Program-made: the position numbers and the translations under genes
Notes under the pieces: generated by a model
Told to the model about the DNA's origin: nothing
Databases searched by the model: none
Seen by the model: the letters and a program-made list of their open reading frames with translations, nothing else
Source of the DNA: Paenibacillus dendritiformis
Lineage (GTDB): Bacteria; Bacillota; Bacilli; Paenibacillales; Paenibacillaceae
Length of the DNA stretch: 37,815 nucleotides
NCBI RefSeq assembly: GCF_015845845.1
Contig: NZ_LDIG01000175.1
Coordinates: 1-37,815 of the forward strand
Direction of reading: 5' to 3'
In this document: positions 9,820 to 18,073 of the stretch, one piece after another
How the letters are laid out: each line of letters begins with the position of its first letter
Position numbering within the stretch: position 1 is the first letter of the stretch

Positions 9820-9985
9820 TCATTGGAATTCTCCATATGTTTATTTTTTCCATCATACCCAACATACCTGAGTTTGCCCAAATATACTGCTAGTAACGAA
9901 TATCCAATTTGGGTGGCCTAAATAGAAGTTCTCGCCTACCTATGGTATTATTATGATCGTAATTTACTTGCAAAGGAGAATAACT

Positions 9986-12451
9986 TTGTCTACATATGGC
10001 TATGGGGCAACAAAGCCCAATCAAAATATCGACAACAGCAACCATTTTTCCCTGTCTCATTGGGGATGTGTAGTTACTCTTATTCTATTCTTAGTTTGGT
10101 CACCATTTCAGTTCGGACTATTCAATGCACAAGACACATACTTTGAAAATCCAATTTATTGGTCCATTCTCATAGCTTCTATTCTAGCATTTTTGGCATT
10201 GGGAATCCTGTTTCAGTTTAAAAAAAGAAATTATGACCAGTCTGACGTGATTACTCTCTTTGTATTTTTACTTCCTTTAACCTACGGAGTTTCGTCATTA
10301 TTCGCAGCTTCCAGTTATTTAGCGGTAAATGCGGTTTTTATTATGTTAACTTACGCCGTTTTCTTCGCTCTTACCAAACTAACAACCGGCGAAGAAAAAA
10401 TCAATCGCATCATCCAGATCACGTTAACAGGCTCCGCCTATGCCGTAGTCTGGTTTGGATTGATGAACTGGCTTGGAAATGGGAAACTTGCGGCTGCATT
10501 GATTGGCTGGTTTTCTAGGCTTAATGCGGATGGACTATATCAGCAAGCGATTTGGGTAGATGCGAATGGACCTCGTCTTGCCTCGGTGTTCCAGTACCCG
10601 AATACGTATGCGGCCTATTTGATGGCATTCTTCTTTGTAGCCGTGTTCTACTTAACGACAAGCCGTAAGGCAGTTAGTCATGCGGTCCACGGTTTTATGT
10701 TGGTACCAATTATTCTATCAATTTTATTAACCCTGTCTCGTAGCGGTCTGGTCTTACTGCCAGTGGTATTTGTTTTGGTTCTCTTATTTATAAAGCCGGC
10801 ACGGCAGATTCTATGGATTGTCCATCTGGCAATCAGCGGCGTGGCGACATTCTTTATTTTGAATACCGTATCCGATATCGGCAATCAAGTACATCTGAAC
10901 GGAGCAGATGCTTTCTCCTTGAAAGGATGGCTTTATATTTTTGGAGCATCCGCTCTATGCGCTGTATTGTGTTGGATTGTACAACGATTCCTTGCGCCAT
11001 GGTTGGAAAATAAACTGGAAAACTTCTCAATGAAGAAGTGGGCAAATGCTCTCCTCCCTGTAGGGGGAACCATCCTTGCTGGAGTGCTGTTGTTCTTTTT
11101 GCTAGGAACCGGTCTAAAAAATATGCTGCCGGAAAGCATCTCTTCACGTCTTAGTTCAATCAACTTCCAGCAGCACAGCGTGCTTGAGCGGATTACGTTC
11201 TACAAAGACTCTATGAAGCTGGTGGCAGACTATCCTGTCTTCGGTGCGGGCGGCGGCGCCTGGAGCGCGTTGTATGAAAAGTACCAAAACAACCCATATG
11301 AATCAGCCCAAGCTCATAGCTATTATGCGCAGTATCTCGTTGAGACCGGATTTCTCGGCTTCCTTATATTAATTGCTTTTCTCGGAATCGTTTATTGGAA
11401 GTACATACAATCGTTCCGGAACGCGGAAGAGACGAAGCGGAATGGCTATTTCATATATTTCATTTTAGCGACAAGCATTTTGGTACATAGCGTGATGGAT
11501 TTTAACATGAGCTATGTTTATATCGGGATTATCGTCTTTATTAGCTTGGGAGGAATGACGGCATCAATTTCAACGGAGCCACTTAAGAAAATAAAGCCAG
11601 GTACATTTAAAGCGGCTGCGGCAAGTATTTTCGGCATCGCTGGAATAATAATGTTCATCACTTCTCTATTATTTATTCAAGCATCCAGCTCTTATGCGAA
11701 AGCGAGAGCTGTCCTGAATGAAACGAGCAATTTTAATCAAACAATGGATTTCTTAAATAAAGCTCTAAAAATACGGGGAACCGTGCCTGAATATGCTGAG
11801 TTTAAAGCTGCCTTGTTCCAACAAGTATACGCACAACAAGGAGATGAAGCCTTTTTTGCTGAAGCGGAGCATACACTACGACAGGCGCTGGAAAAACAAC
11901 CAGGAAACCGATTATTGCTCTTACGATTGATAGAGCTTTATAAGCAAAAAGGAATGGATTCGGAACTTTATAAAGTCTACTCTGAAAATGCTGAGCGCTT
12001 CCCGTGGGATATGGAATGGTACGACAAGTATATGGATGCTGCCTTGCGCCAAGGGATGATCGTTTATAACGAATCTCCAGAAAAGAAAAATGAATACATG
12101 GATGAGATTATTGCCGCATTGCGCCACGTCGAACAAGGCGTGGAACATCTCAAAACTTTGCCGGAAGGACAGCTTCAGGGGCGAGAATTCAGGGTAACGA
12201 CCACGATGGCCATGAATGCTGGCCGGGCCTACATTATGAAAGGCGAACCTGGGCAGGGAGCGGAAGCAATGAAGCCTTACCTCAACGAGGATCTTTCGAA
12301 TGCGGATAATAAGGAGCTAGCCCGCTGGTATGTAGGAGCGACTATCCAGAGCGGCCAAGTCGATCAGGTATGGTATGATAAGTTGCTCAGTGTGGATCCA
12401 GAAGAAAAAGAGCGAATTGAACAAGTTGCTGAAATGCGATTTTTAAAATAG
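9986..12451 (+). CDS. O-antigen-ligase-like membrane protein, putative S-layer glycan transferase (WsfB/WsaB-like)
   Basis: The protein has about 12 hydrophobic segments in residues 25-570, a large extracytoplasmic loop region with the Wzy_C/WaaL-type context PRLASVFQYPNTYAAYLM and GAGGGAWSALYEKYQ...AHSYYAQYLVETG, then a soluble C-terminal part (about 590-821) with TPR-like helices. This architecture matches the ligases that move a finished glycan from lipid to S-layer protein in Paenibacillus and Geobacillus. I start it at the TTG at 9986 because AAAGGAG lies 7 bases upstream; the ATG at 9953 has no ribosome site. It is divergent from the glycan operon and less AT-rich toward its 3' end. A polymerase (Wzy) role is the main alternative. 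Confidence 0.78.
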   Translation: MSTYGYGATKPNQNIDNSNHFSLSHWGCVVTLILFLVWSPFQFGLFNAQDTYFENPIYWSILIASILAFLALGILFQFKKRNYDQSDVITLFVFLLPLTYGVSSLFAASSYLAVNAVFIMLTYAVFFALTKLTTGEEKINRIIQITLTGSAYAVVWFGLMNWLGNGKLAAALIGWFSRLNADGLYQQAIWVDANGPRLASVFQYPNTYAAYLMAFFFVAVFYLTTSRKAVSHAVHGFMLVPIILSILLTLSRSGLVLLPVVFVLVLLFIKPARQILWIVHLAISGVATFFILNTVSDIGNQVHLNGADAFSLKGWLYIFGASALCAVLCWIVQRFLAPWLENKLENFSMKKWANALLPVGGTILAGVLLFFLLGTGLKNMLPESISSRLSSINFQQHSVLERITFYKDSMKLVADYPVFGAGGGAWSALYEKYQNNPYESAQAHSYYAQYLVETGFLGFLILIAFLGIVYWKYIQSFRNAEETKRNGYFIYFILATSILVHSVMDFNMSYVYIGIIVFISLGGMTASISTEPLKKIKPGTFKAAAASIFGIAGIIMFITSLLFIQASSSYAKARAVLNETSNFNQTMDFLNKALKIRGTVPEYAEFKAALFQQVYAQQGDEAFFAEAEHTLRQALEKQPGNRLLLLRLIELYKQKGMDSELYKVYSENAERFPWDMEWYDKYMDAALRQGMIVYNESPEKKNEYMDEIIAALRHVEQGVEHLKTLPEGQLQGREFRVTTTMAMNAGRAYIMKGEPGQGAEAMKPYLNEDLSNADNKELARWYVGATIQSGQVDQVWYDKLLSVDPEEKERIEQVAEMRFLK

Positions 12452-12460
12452 TAATAAATG

Positions 12461-12487
12461 GAAAACGGCCCGTAATGGGCCGTTTTC
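12461..12487. terminator. Bidirectional terminator between the ligase-like gene and galU
   Basis: A perfect 11-base stem, GAAAACGGCCC with GGGCCGTTTTC, encloses a 5-base loop and is T-rich on both sides. It lies between two convergent genes and touches the galU stop codon. Confidence 0.85.
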
Positions 12488-13383
12488 TACTTTGATTGCT
12501 GACAAGTATAGTGGTTTGGCTCCTCTATAATATCCGTTAAGTAATTTATAAGCTCACCTCGCAAATCAGGCCGTTGCAGGGCATAGTGAAGGGTCGTTTT
12601 GATAAAGCCCAGCTTCTCTCCGACATCATGCCGCTCCCCTTCAAAGTGATAAGCCAGCACTTTCTCCTCTTGGCTTAGCTCGGCTATGGCGTCCGTCAGT
12701 TGAATTTCGCCGTTTACTCCCTCTTTCTGCTGCTCCAGCAGTTCAAAGATACGCGGTGTAAGGATATAACGTCCCATAATGGCCCAGTTCGAAGGAGCTT
12801 GTTGGCGGGCAGGTTTTTCAACGAGCTGTTTTGCACGAAGCAGCCGTTCGTTTATTTGATCGCCTGCTACGACGCCGTAACGCGATACGTCTTCCCACGG
12901 AACAGGCTGGACCCCGACTATGGGTGCTTCATATGACTCGTACACGTCAAGCATTTGCCTCAGACACGGCGTATTGGCTTCGACGATATCATCCCCCAAC
13001 AGCACGGCGAACGGTTCATTGCCTATGAACTTGCGCGCACACCAAATGGCATGGCCCAAGCCGCGCGGCTCCCTTTGTCTTATGTAATGGATATCTGCCA
13101 GTTCGGACGGTTTTTGAACTTCTTCCAGCAGGGCAAGTTTGTCTCGTTCACGAAGCATATACTCCAATTCGAAAATACTGTCAAAATGATCCTCGATCGC
13201 ACGCTTGCCTTTTCCCGTAACGATAATAATATCCTCAATTCCCGATGCGACCGCTTCTTCGACGATATATTGAATGGTCGGTTTGTCTACGATAGGAAGC
13301 ATTTCTTTCGGCATTGCTTTCGTCGCCGGCAGGAATCGGGTTCCAAGCCCCGCAGCCGGGATAATCGCTTTTCTGACCTTCAC
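12487..13383 (-). CDS. galU: UTP-glucose-1-phosphate uridylyltransferase
   Basis: The 298-residue enzyme makes UDP-glucose for wall teichoic acid, glycolipid and surface glycan synthesis. Family marks are [27 protein letters not shown] at the N terminus, the [14 protein letters not shown] stretch, [10 protein letters not shown] and a [13 protein letters not shown] motif near the C terminus. The start is GTG with GAGGGGG 7 bases upstream. It is a single gene, convergent with the ligase-like gene, and returns to normal genome base composition. It may feed the same glycan but is not in that operon. Confidence 0.95.
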   Translation of the reverse strand: MKVRKAIIPAAGLGTRFLPATKAMPKEMLPIVDKPTIQYIVEEAVASGIEDIIIVTGKGKRAIEDHFDSIFELEYMLRERDKLALLEEVQKPSELADIHYIRQREPRGLGHAIWCARKFIGNEPFAVLLGDDIVEANTPCLRQMLDVYESYEAPIVGVQPVPWEDVSRYGVVAGDQINERLLRAKQLVEKPARQQAPSNWAIMGRYILTPRIFELLEQQKEGVNGEIQLTDAIAELSQEEKVLAYHFEGERHDVGEKLGFIKTTLHYALQRPDLRGELINYLTDIIEEPNHYTCQQSK

Positions 13384-13418
13384 GAAATTTCCCCCTCTAC
13401 TTCATTTCTATTCGAAAC

Positions 13419-13464
13419 ACCGTTTTTCTTATATTGGTTACGCCTATTATATCGCAAAAACGGT
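13419..13464 (-). promoter_or_regulatory. galU promoter region with a 9-base inverted repeat
   Basis: A perfect TATAAT (minus strand, 13446-13451) lies about 65 bases upstream of galU. It is flanked by the inverted arms ACCGTTTTT and AAAAACGGT (13419-13427 and 13456-13464), 28 bases apart. The arms bracket the -10 box and would overlap the -35 zone, which itself is a poor match. This could be an operator or chance. Confidence 0.4.
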
Positions 13465-13516
13465 AGACTCGCTTCATAAGGAACTGCAGGTGGAGAGAAA
13501 AACCCTCCCTCCTAAC

Positions 13517-13553
13517 AAAAAAGCAGGAACCCACGCAATGCAATGGTTCCTGC
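13517..13553 (-). terminator. Terminator of the U32 family gene
   Basis: On the minus strand GCAGGAACC pairs with GGTTCCTGC around a 13-base middle, followed by TTTTTTG. It lies 19 bases past the stop codon at 13572. Confidence 0.88.
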
Positions 13554-13571
13554 CCTATATAAACATTTATT

Positions 13572-16163
13572 TTACTTCACCAACTGCCCGCGCGTCACGC
13601 CGAGCTGGTTCGTCGCCTTCAACGTGCGCCACACTTCGGTGCCGCTGATCTCGGCACGGAGAGCGCGGCCATAGAGGTCGATCACTTGATGGACCTGTTC
13701 CGGCGTCTCCTCCAGGAATTCGACGCGGTAGCTGCCGACGCCTAGCTCCATAAAGTGGGTAATGTATTCAGCGCCGGACTGCTCAATGGCGTTGTAGACC
13801 GTGTTGCGGCAGCCTTCATCTACCCGGACCGGGTGGGACATGCCGATGCGGTCGCGCAGGGAGACGCGGTGCTCCTCGCACGGGCGTCCGCAGTTCGTGT
13901 AATCCGTTCCTTCGCTAAGGAAGGTGCAGTAGACGCAGTGCTCCGTATGGAACATTGGCAAATGCTGATGAATAACGATCTCAAGCAATGAGGTGTCCGT
14001 ATGGCGGAGCATATCGATCATCTGCTGAATGTTCAGGTCATAGGACGGCGTGATGCAGTCCAGACCCGAGGCGGCGAACAGTTCCACCGTCTTATGGTTG
14101 GCGACATTCAGCGAGAAGTCGCCGATGAGCCGCGGGAAGGCTTCGCCCCGCTCAGCGGCTTCGGCCTTCGCCTGCATGTAGAACTGCAGCGCGCCAGTAT
14201 TGCGGACAAGCACTGCGTCCGGCTTCAGCTTCAGGATGTTCCGGTGGTAGCCATTTTCGCCGGGCATATGGATGCGCGGCGTGACGAGCGCGATCGGCTT
14301 GCCGGCAGCGCGGCACGCCTCGATGGCGGCCGGGAACTGCTTGATGAACTCGAAATCGGCGTAGATGAGTTCCGCCTCCGTGTTCACGGCCGCCTCCACT
14401 TGCGCGAGCGAGCGGCACAGCGCCGTCAGCCGCGCTTGGCCCGGCTGCACCGCCGTGTGCTCCCGCACCGCGCCGCCGTAGACGTCTACGTCGCGGTGCT
14501 CGTATACCGGCGGCTTCGGCCGCTCGCCCGCGAGCAGTTCCACCGCCCGGCGGCGGACCGCATTCAGCTCACGCATCGGCACGATGACGTCGCCTTCCAG
14601 GGCGGCGTCCAGCCGCTCGAGCTGATACACCGTTCCGCCAAGGCGGCCGAACTGCTCCTCCAGAAGCGCCTGATCCATCGGGCGCTTCCGGGCCGCTTCC
14701 AGCGCCAGCTCCGAATCCACCTGCACCGTCGTGCCCTTCGGCACGTCGGTCCACCAGGTGCGGAGCGGCTCGCCGGCGCGGCCTTCCACGCGCACATGCA
14801 CGGGGAACACGCGATACGGCTTCTCCGTCTCGAACGTGGCCCGCATGCGCTTGTCCAAGGCCGGGTCGCTCGTCTTCCAAATGCGGTCGCCGACCTTCAC
14901 CCGCCGCAGGTCGACATCGTGGCGTCCCGGCACGATGTCGACCAGCCAGCCCTCCTGCGCCTCGCCGTCCAGCTTGACGCCTTTGCGGCGCAGGTCGTAC
15001 ACGCGGCCGCCCTCCTCCTTCTTCGTCGGGTCGCCCGCGTCAAAGCCAATCCCGTCGCCGCGCTTCAGCGGCGCCTCCAGCTTGCACACGACCCCGTCGC
15101 GCAGCACCTGCTCGACGCGGCCGAGATAGACGCCGCGGCTCTTCGGGAACGTGCCGTCCACGAGCTGCTTGTTGTTCGTCCCCTTCAGGAAGCCGTGCGT
15201 GAAGCCGCGCGAGAAGCTCTGCTGCAGCTCGCGCACCTCTTCCTTCGTCGGCCCTGCCCAGCGGCCATCGAAATAATCATCGATCGCCTTCCGGTACTTG
15301 CTGACCACATTCGCCACATATTCCGGCTGCTTCATGCGGCCCTCGATTTTAAACGACGTCACGCCCGCTTCAATCAGCTCCGGCACCAGATCGAGCGCCG
15401 CCAGATCCTTCGGCGACAACAAATACGTCACATCGCCCATCGGCTGATGCTCCCCGTCGACCATCATGTCATACGGCAGACGGCACGCCTGCGCGCATTC
15501 CCCGCGGTTCGCGGAGCGTCCGCCCCACATTTCCGAGGTGAGGCATTGTCCGGAATACGACACGCACAAAGCGCCGTGCACGAACACCTCCATCGGAAGC
15601 TGCGCCTCGGCCCCGATCTTCCGGATCTGCTTGAGGTTGTTCTCCCGCCCAAGCACGACCCGCTCCAGTCCGTACGGCTTCGTGAACGAAGCCGCCTCCG
15701 GCGACGTAATCGTCATCTGCGTCGAGCCATGAATCGGGAAATCCGGCGAAATCTCGCGAATCAGCTTCACCAAGCCCAGATCCTGCACGATGACCGCATC
15801 GACCCCGGCCGTAATGCACGCATCAATCAGCTCCTTCGCGTCCGCCAGCTCATTTTCAAATACAAGAATATTGAACGTCAAAAAACCCTTCACGCCATAG
15901 CTGTGCAAAAACGCCATAATCTCCGGCAGCTCGTCCATCTGGAAATTGTTCGCGCGCGCCCGCGCATTGAACTTTTCCACGCCGAAAAAGATAGCGTCCG
16001 CCCCATTCGCCACTGCGGCCCGCATGCAATCCCAGTCGCCCGCAGGCGCCAGCAGCTCAATATCTTCACGCCGCAGATTCCGGGGCGCCATGCCCGCTTC
16101 CTGCATCGCAGCCTTCACGACATCTACGGCTTGTCTATCGTTATGTTGCTTGATTGTCGTCAT
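13572..16163 (-). CDS. U32 family peptidase-like protein (RlhA/TrhP type)
   Basis: From the ATG at 16163 the protein has 863 residues. The N-terminal U32 core starts with ELLAPAGDWDCMRAAVANGADAIFFG and includes VHGALCVSYSGQCL and GRSANRGECAQACR, the classic U32 signature. A long middle region (about 330-620) matches the layout of the DUF3656-bearing branch. The C-terminal part has a second Cys cluster (HCVYCTF...CGRPC). Members of this superfamily hydroxylate tRNA U34 (TrhP) or 23S rRNA C2501 (RlhA) and carry Fe-S-binding cysteines, so RNA modification is more likely than collagen cleavage. The TTG at 16178 is an alternative start, but GGGGG is better spaced for 16163. It is GC-rich and single-gene. 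Confidence 0.85.
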   Translation of the reverse strand: MTTIKQHNDRQAVDVVKAAMQEAGMAPRNLRREDIELLAPAGDWDCMRAAVANGADAIFFGVEKFNARARANNFQMDELPEIMAFLHSYGVKGFLTFNILVFENELADAKELIDACITAGVDAVIVQDLGLVKLIREISPDFPIHGSTQMTITSPEAASFTKPYGLERVVLGRENNLKQIRKIGAEAQLPMEVFVHGALCVSYSGQCLTSEMWGGRSANRGECAQACRLPYDMMVDGEHQPMGDVTYLLSPKDLAALDLVPELIEAGVTSFKIEGRMKQPEYVANVVSKYRKAIDDYFDGRWAGPTKEEVRELQQSFSRGFTHGFLKGTNNKQLVDGTFPKSRGVYLGRVEQVLRDGVVCKLEAPLKRGDGIGFDAGDPTKKEEGGRVYDLRRKGVKLDGEAQEGWLVDIVPGRHDVDLRRVKVGDRIWKTSDPALDKRMRATFETEKPYRVFPVHVRVEGRAGEPLRTWWTDVPKGTTVQVDSELALEAARKRPMDQALLEEQFGRLGGTVYQLERLDAALEGDVIVPMRELNAVRRRAVELLAGERPKPPVYEHRDVDVYGGAVREHTAVQPGQARLTALCRSLAQVEAAVNTEAELIYADFEFIKQFPAAIEACRAAGKPIALVTPRIHMPGENGYHRNILKLKPDAVLVRNTGALQFYMQAKAEAAERGEAFPRLIGDFSLNVANHKTVELFAASGLDCITPSYDLNIQQMIDMLRHTDTSLLEIVIHQHLPMFHTEHCVYCTFLSEGTDYTNCGRPCEEHRVSLRDRIGMSHPVRVDEGCRNTVYNAIEQSGAEYITHFMELGVGSYRVEFLEETPEQVHQVIDLYGRALRAEISGTEVWRTLKATNQLGVTRGQLVK

Positions 16164-16996
16164 TACGTTGACCCCCAACCTGAATTCTTCAATTCTGCCT
16201 GCTACCCGACAAGGCCAGACATCGAAGATGCCTTACATAGTATAGCGGTCTTTCGGCCAAAACTCCAGTAGCGGCGATATCTTCCTTCCCTGCGGTTGCG
16301 CCATGTCTAGCAGCGGCCCCAGCCCCTCTATTTGCCTTCTTCCGATCCCTCTCCCCTCGCTCAGACAAACAGCGTGCTTCCCGCACCAGCTCCTGACTCC
16401 AGCCGGTTTCTATATTGTCCGAACCTTCTGCCTCTGAGTCCGCATAACACTAGTAGGAAGACTTTGCTCCTGCCAAACCACAGCAATGAACAAACCATCG
16501 GGGACTTTTTCCCTGAGCGACGGGGAGATTGGCTCAAAGAAACTCGAACACATCCCCTTTAGCCTGAAAATAAAGCAACCAGCTCCTCTACCCTGTCTGG
16601 AAAACTTCCGTGCACTCCATCTTTACCTTAAGCATTTAGCAGTAGTCTTACATAAGGCTTGTTAACCTGACCGGATGGGAGAATGGAGAAAAGAAGCGCT
16701 GCGCTGCCCCTTCACCGCAGCCTGCAACGCAAAGCAATCATCCCCCTGAAGCATTGGGATATCCATGCTAAGCTGTTCTCCCCCTGCTACTCAATACCCA
16801 GGAACTACAGAACGCTGTTTCTCAACTCGCCCATCCCTTCAGTTCCCTCGGCCCGTACTTATCGCGAATGCCATCGGCTCTCCCATACTAGGCATCGCTC
16901 CTCCCCAGCACCGAGGCCAGCCCCCACAACAATCTCCTCCCATACGCAGCCAAAAAAGACGCCATGCCCCACGGCACAGCGTCATCACTTTCTCTA
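16164..16996. other. Non-coding stretch upstream of the U32 gene
   Basis: I see no convincing gene in these 833 bases. Reading frames are short, lack ribosome sites and have unlikely composition. A TATACT near 16235 on the minus strand could be the -10 box of the U32 gene, but the -35 is weak. The stretch may contain decayed DNA continuous with the pseudogene on its right. Confidence 0.4.
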
Positions 16997-17465
16997 TTAA
17001 AGCGCGGTGAACCGGAACGAGTCTATAACCTGTTCGGACTCCACCACTTTTTCTGGCGTGCGGGATACATCGTACATCTTGTAGCACAGCGTAAAGACAT
17101 ACCCATCCTTGGCGATCAGCAGCATATTCGGCGTCTAGGTGCTGTTGACGCTGATCGTCAGGCCGGTGAACTGCACGCGCATCGCCGATTGGCCCAGCCA
17201 GGCCTTCTTCTCCTTCTTCACGAACCGGATCGACGGATCACTCTCGGACAGGAGAGACTCTTTCCAAAAGGCCAGCGCCTCCTCGACCGCAGCCGCATGG
17301 TTCACGCACAGCATAAAAAACTCCTCGACAAGCTGTACCCGGCGATGGCCCCTTCTTCGCCCTTCGTCTCCAACTCTTCCACAGCTCCCGCTGCCCCGAT
17401 AGCCGGGCCCCCTCCCGGCCCCTCCGCCCAACAGCGAAAAAAAGCCCCTTGATGATCGACATCAA
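16997..17465 (-). pseudogene. Decayed gene resembling a DcrB/PsbP-type lipoprotein C terminus
   Basis: Reading the minus strand, a frame with VEEFFMLCVNHAAAVEEA continues to LTISVNST, hits a TAG at 17135-17137 and then carries on in the same frame as NMLLIAKDGYVFTLCYKMYD to a natural end IDSFRFTAL and TAA at 16997-16999. The pattern of an amphipathic region followed by a beta-strand pair and a final IDSFRF is typical of DcrB/PsbP-like secreted proteins. Upstream, sensible coding (AVEELETKGEEGAIAGY) is in a different frame, so there is a frameshift near 17340, and no signal peptide is found. I infer a pseudogene with at least one frameshift and one stop. The family call is tentative. Confidence 0.5.
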
Positions 17466-17545
17466 AGAGCCTGTCTATACGCTGTCATATGTGTGCGGAG
17501 CTCGGAATCCCCATTGAAACCGCTTAACTATTATGTAGCTATGTG

Positions 17546-17749
17546 TTACCAACCTGAGATCATCTTCACGTCTGCAATCAAAAAGACAATCAAGCTGACA
17601 ATCGCAAACCCAATCGCAAATTTATTGCGCGGACGCTGCTTGAGCTGACGGATTACCGCCCAAATCAAGATTAACGTAAACACGATCATAAAGACGTCAA
17701 AAAATTGAAACAGACTTTCGGTCTGTTCTGCTCCTTCGGCCAGAAACAT
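17546..17749 (-). CDS. Small two-helix membrane protein, function unknown
   Basis: The 67-residue protein has two hydrophobic helices (about 17-35 and 45-63) separated by a basic turn, QLKQRPRNKFA. The start is secure because GGGAGG lies 7 bases upstream of the ATG. It resembles small conserved membrane proteins of Bacillales (possibly the DUF2759 group, from memory). It is a single gene, divergent from the nitrite/sulfite reductase. No function is proposed. Confidence 0.75.
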   Translation of the reverse strand: MFLAEGAEQTESLFQFFDVFMIVFTLILIWAVIRQLKQRPRNKFAIGFAIVSLIVFLIADVKMISGW

Positions 17750-17979
17750 GGTGCGACCTCCCTCTACACGCGCATTTTACCTATCTTTCCCTATGTTATA
17801 TTTACCCAGCAAGAGTTGCAATACTTCTCCTCTATATTTAACAGGATTGTCACGAATTTTTCAAGTTTTTCAGCGTGAATGCCATTTACAGATGAACGAT
17901 GTCATAGCCCGCCCCCTCCTTCTCCCATTTATAACCGATTCAAATGGGATTCATTAGAAAAAATAATTCCTAATTTTTA

Positions 17980-18008
17980 TTGTCGCTCCCCAGGAAATAT
18001 GATACGAT
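17980..18008 (+). promoter_or_regulatory. Candidate promoter of the nitrite/sulfite reductase gene
   Basis: TTGTCG (17980-17985) and TACGAT (18003-18008) are 17 bases apart, 65 bases upstream of the ATG. Each matches the SigA consensus at four of six positions. The 17750-18073 gap holds nothing else that I can name. Confidence 0.35.
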
Positions 18009-18073
18009 GTCACCAATCAATCCTCATTATTTACATCGGAATTATTAATTTTTAGAGAGCGGGGGATACCATA

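Noticed and set aside
14001-16271. 756-codon plus-strand reading frame opposite the U32 gene
   Set aside because: It is a GC-skew shadow: Arg/His/Leu-rich with no known motif, and the minus-strand frame carries clear U32 signatures.
16332-17010. Several short Pro/Ser-rich plus-strand frames
   Set aside because: They overlap one another, lack ribosome sites and look like random GC-rich translation.
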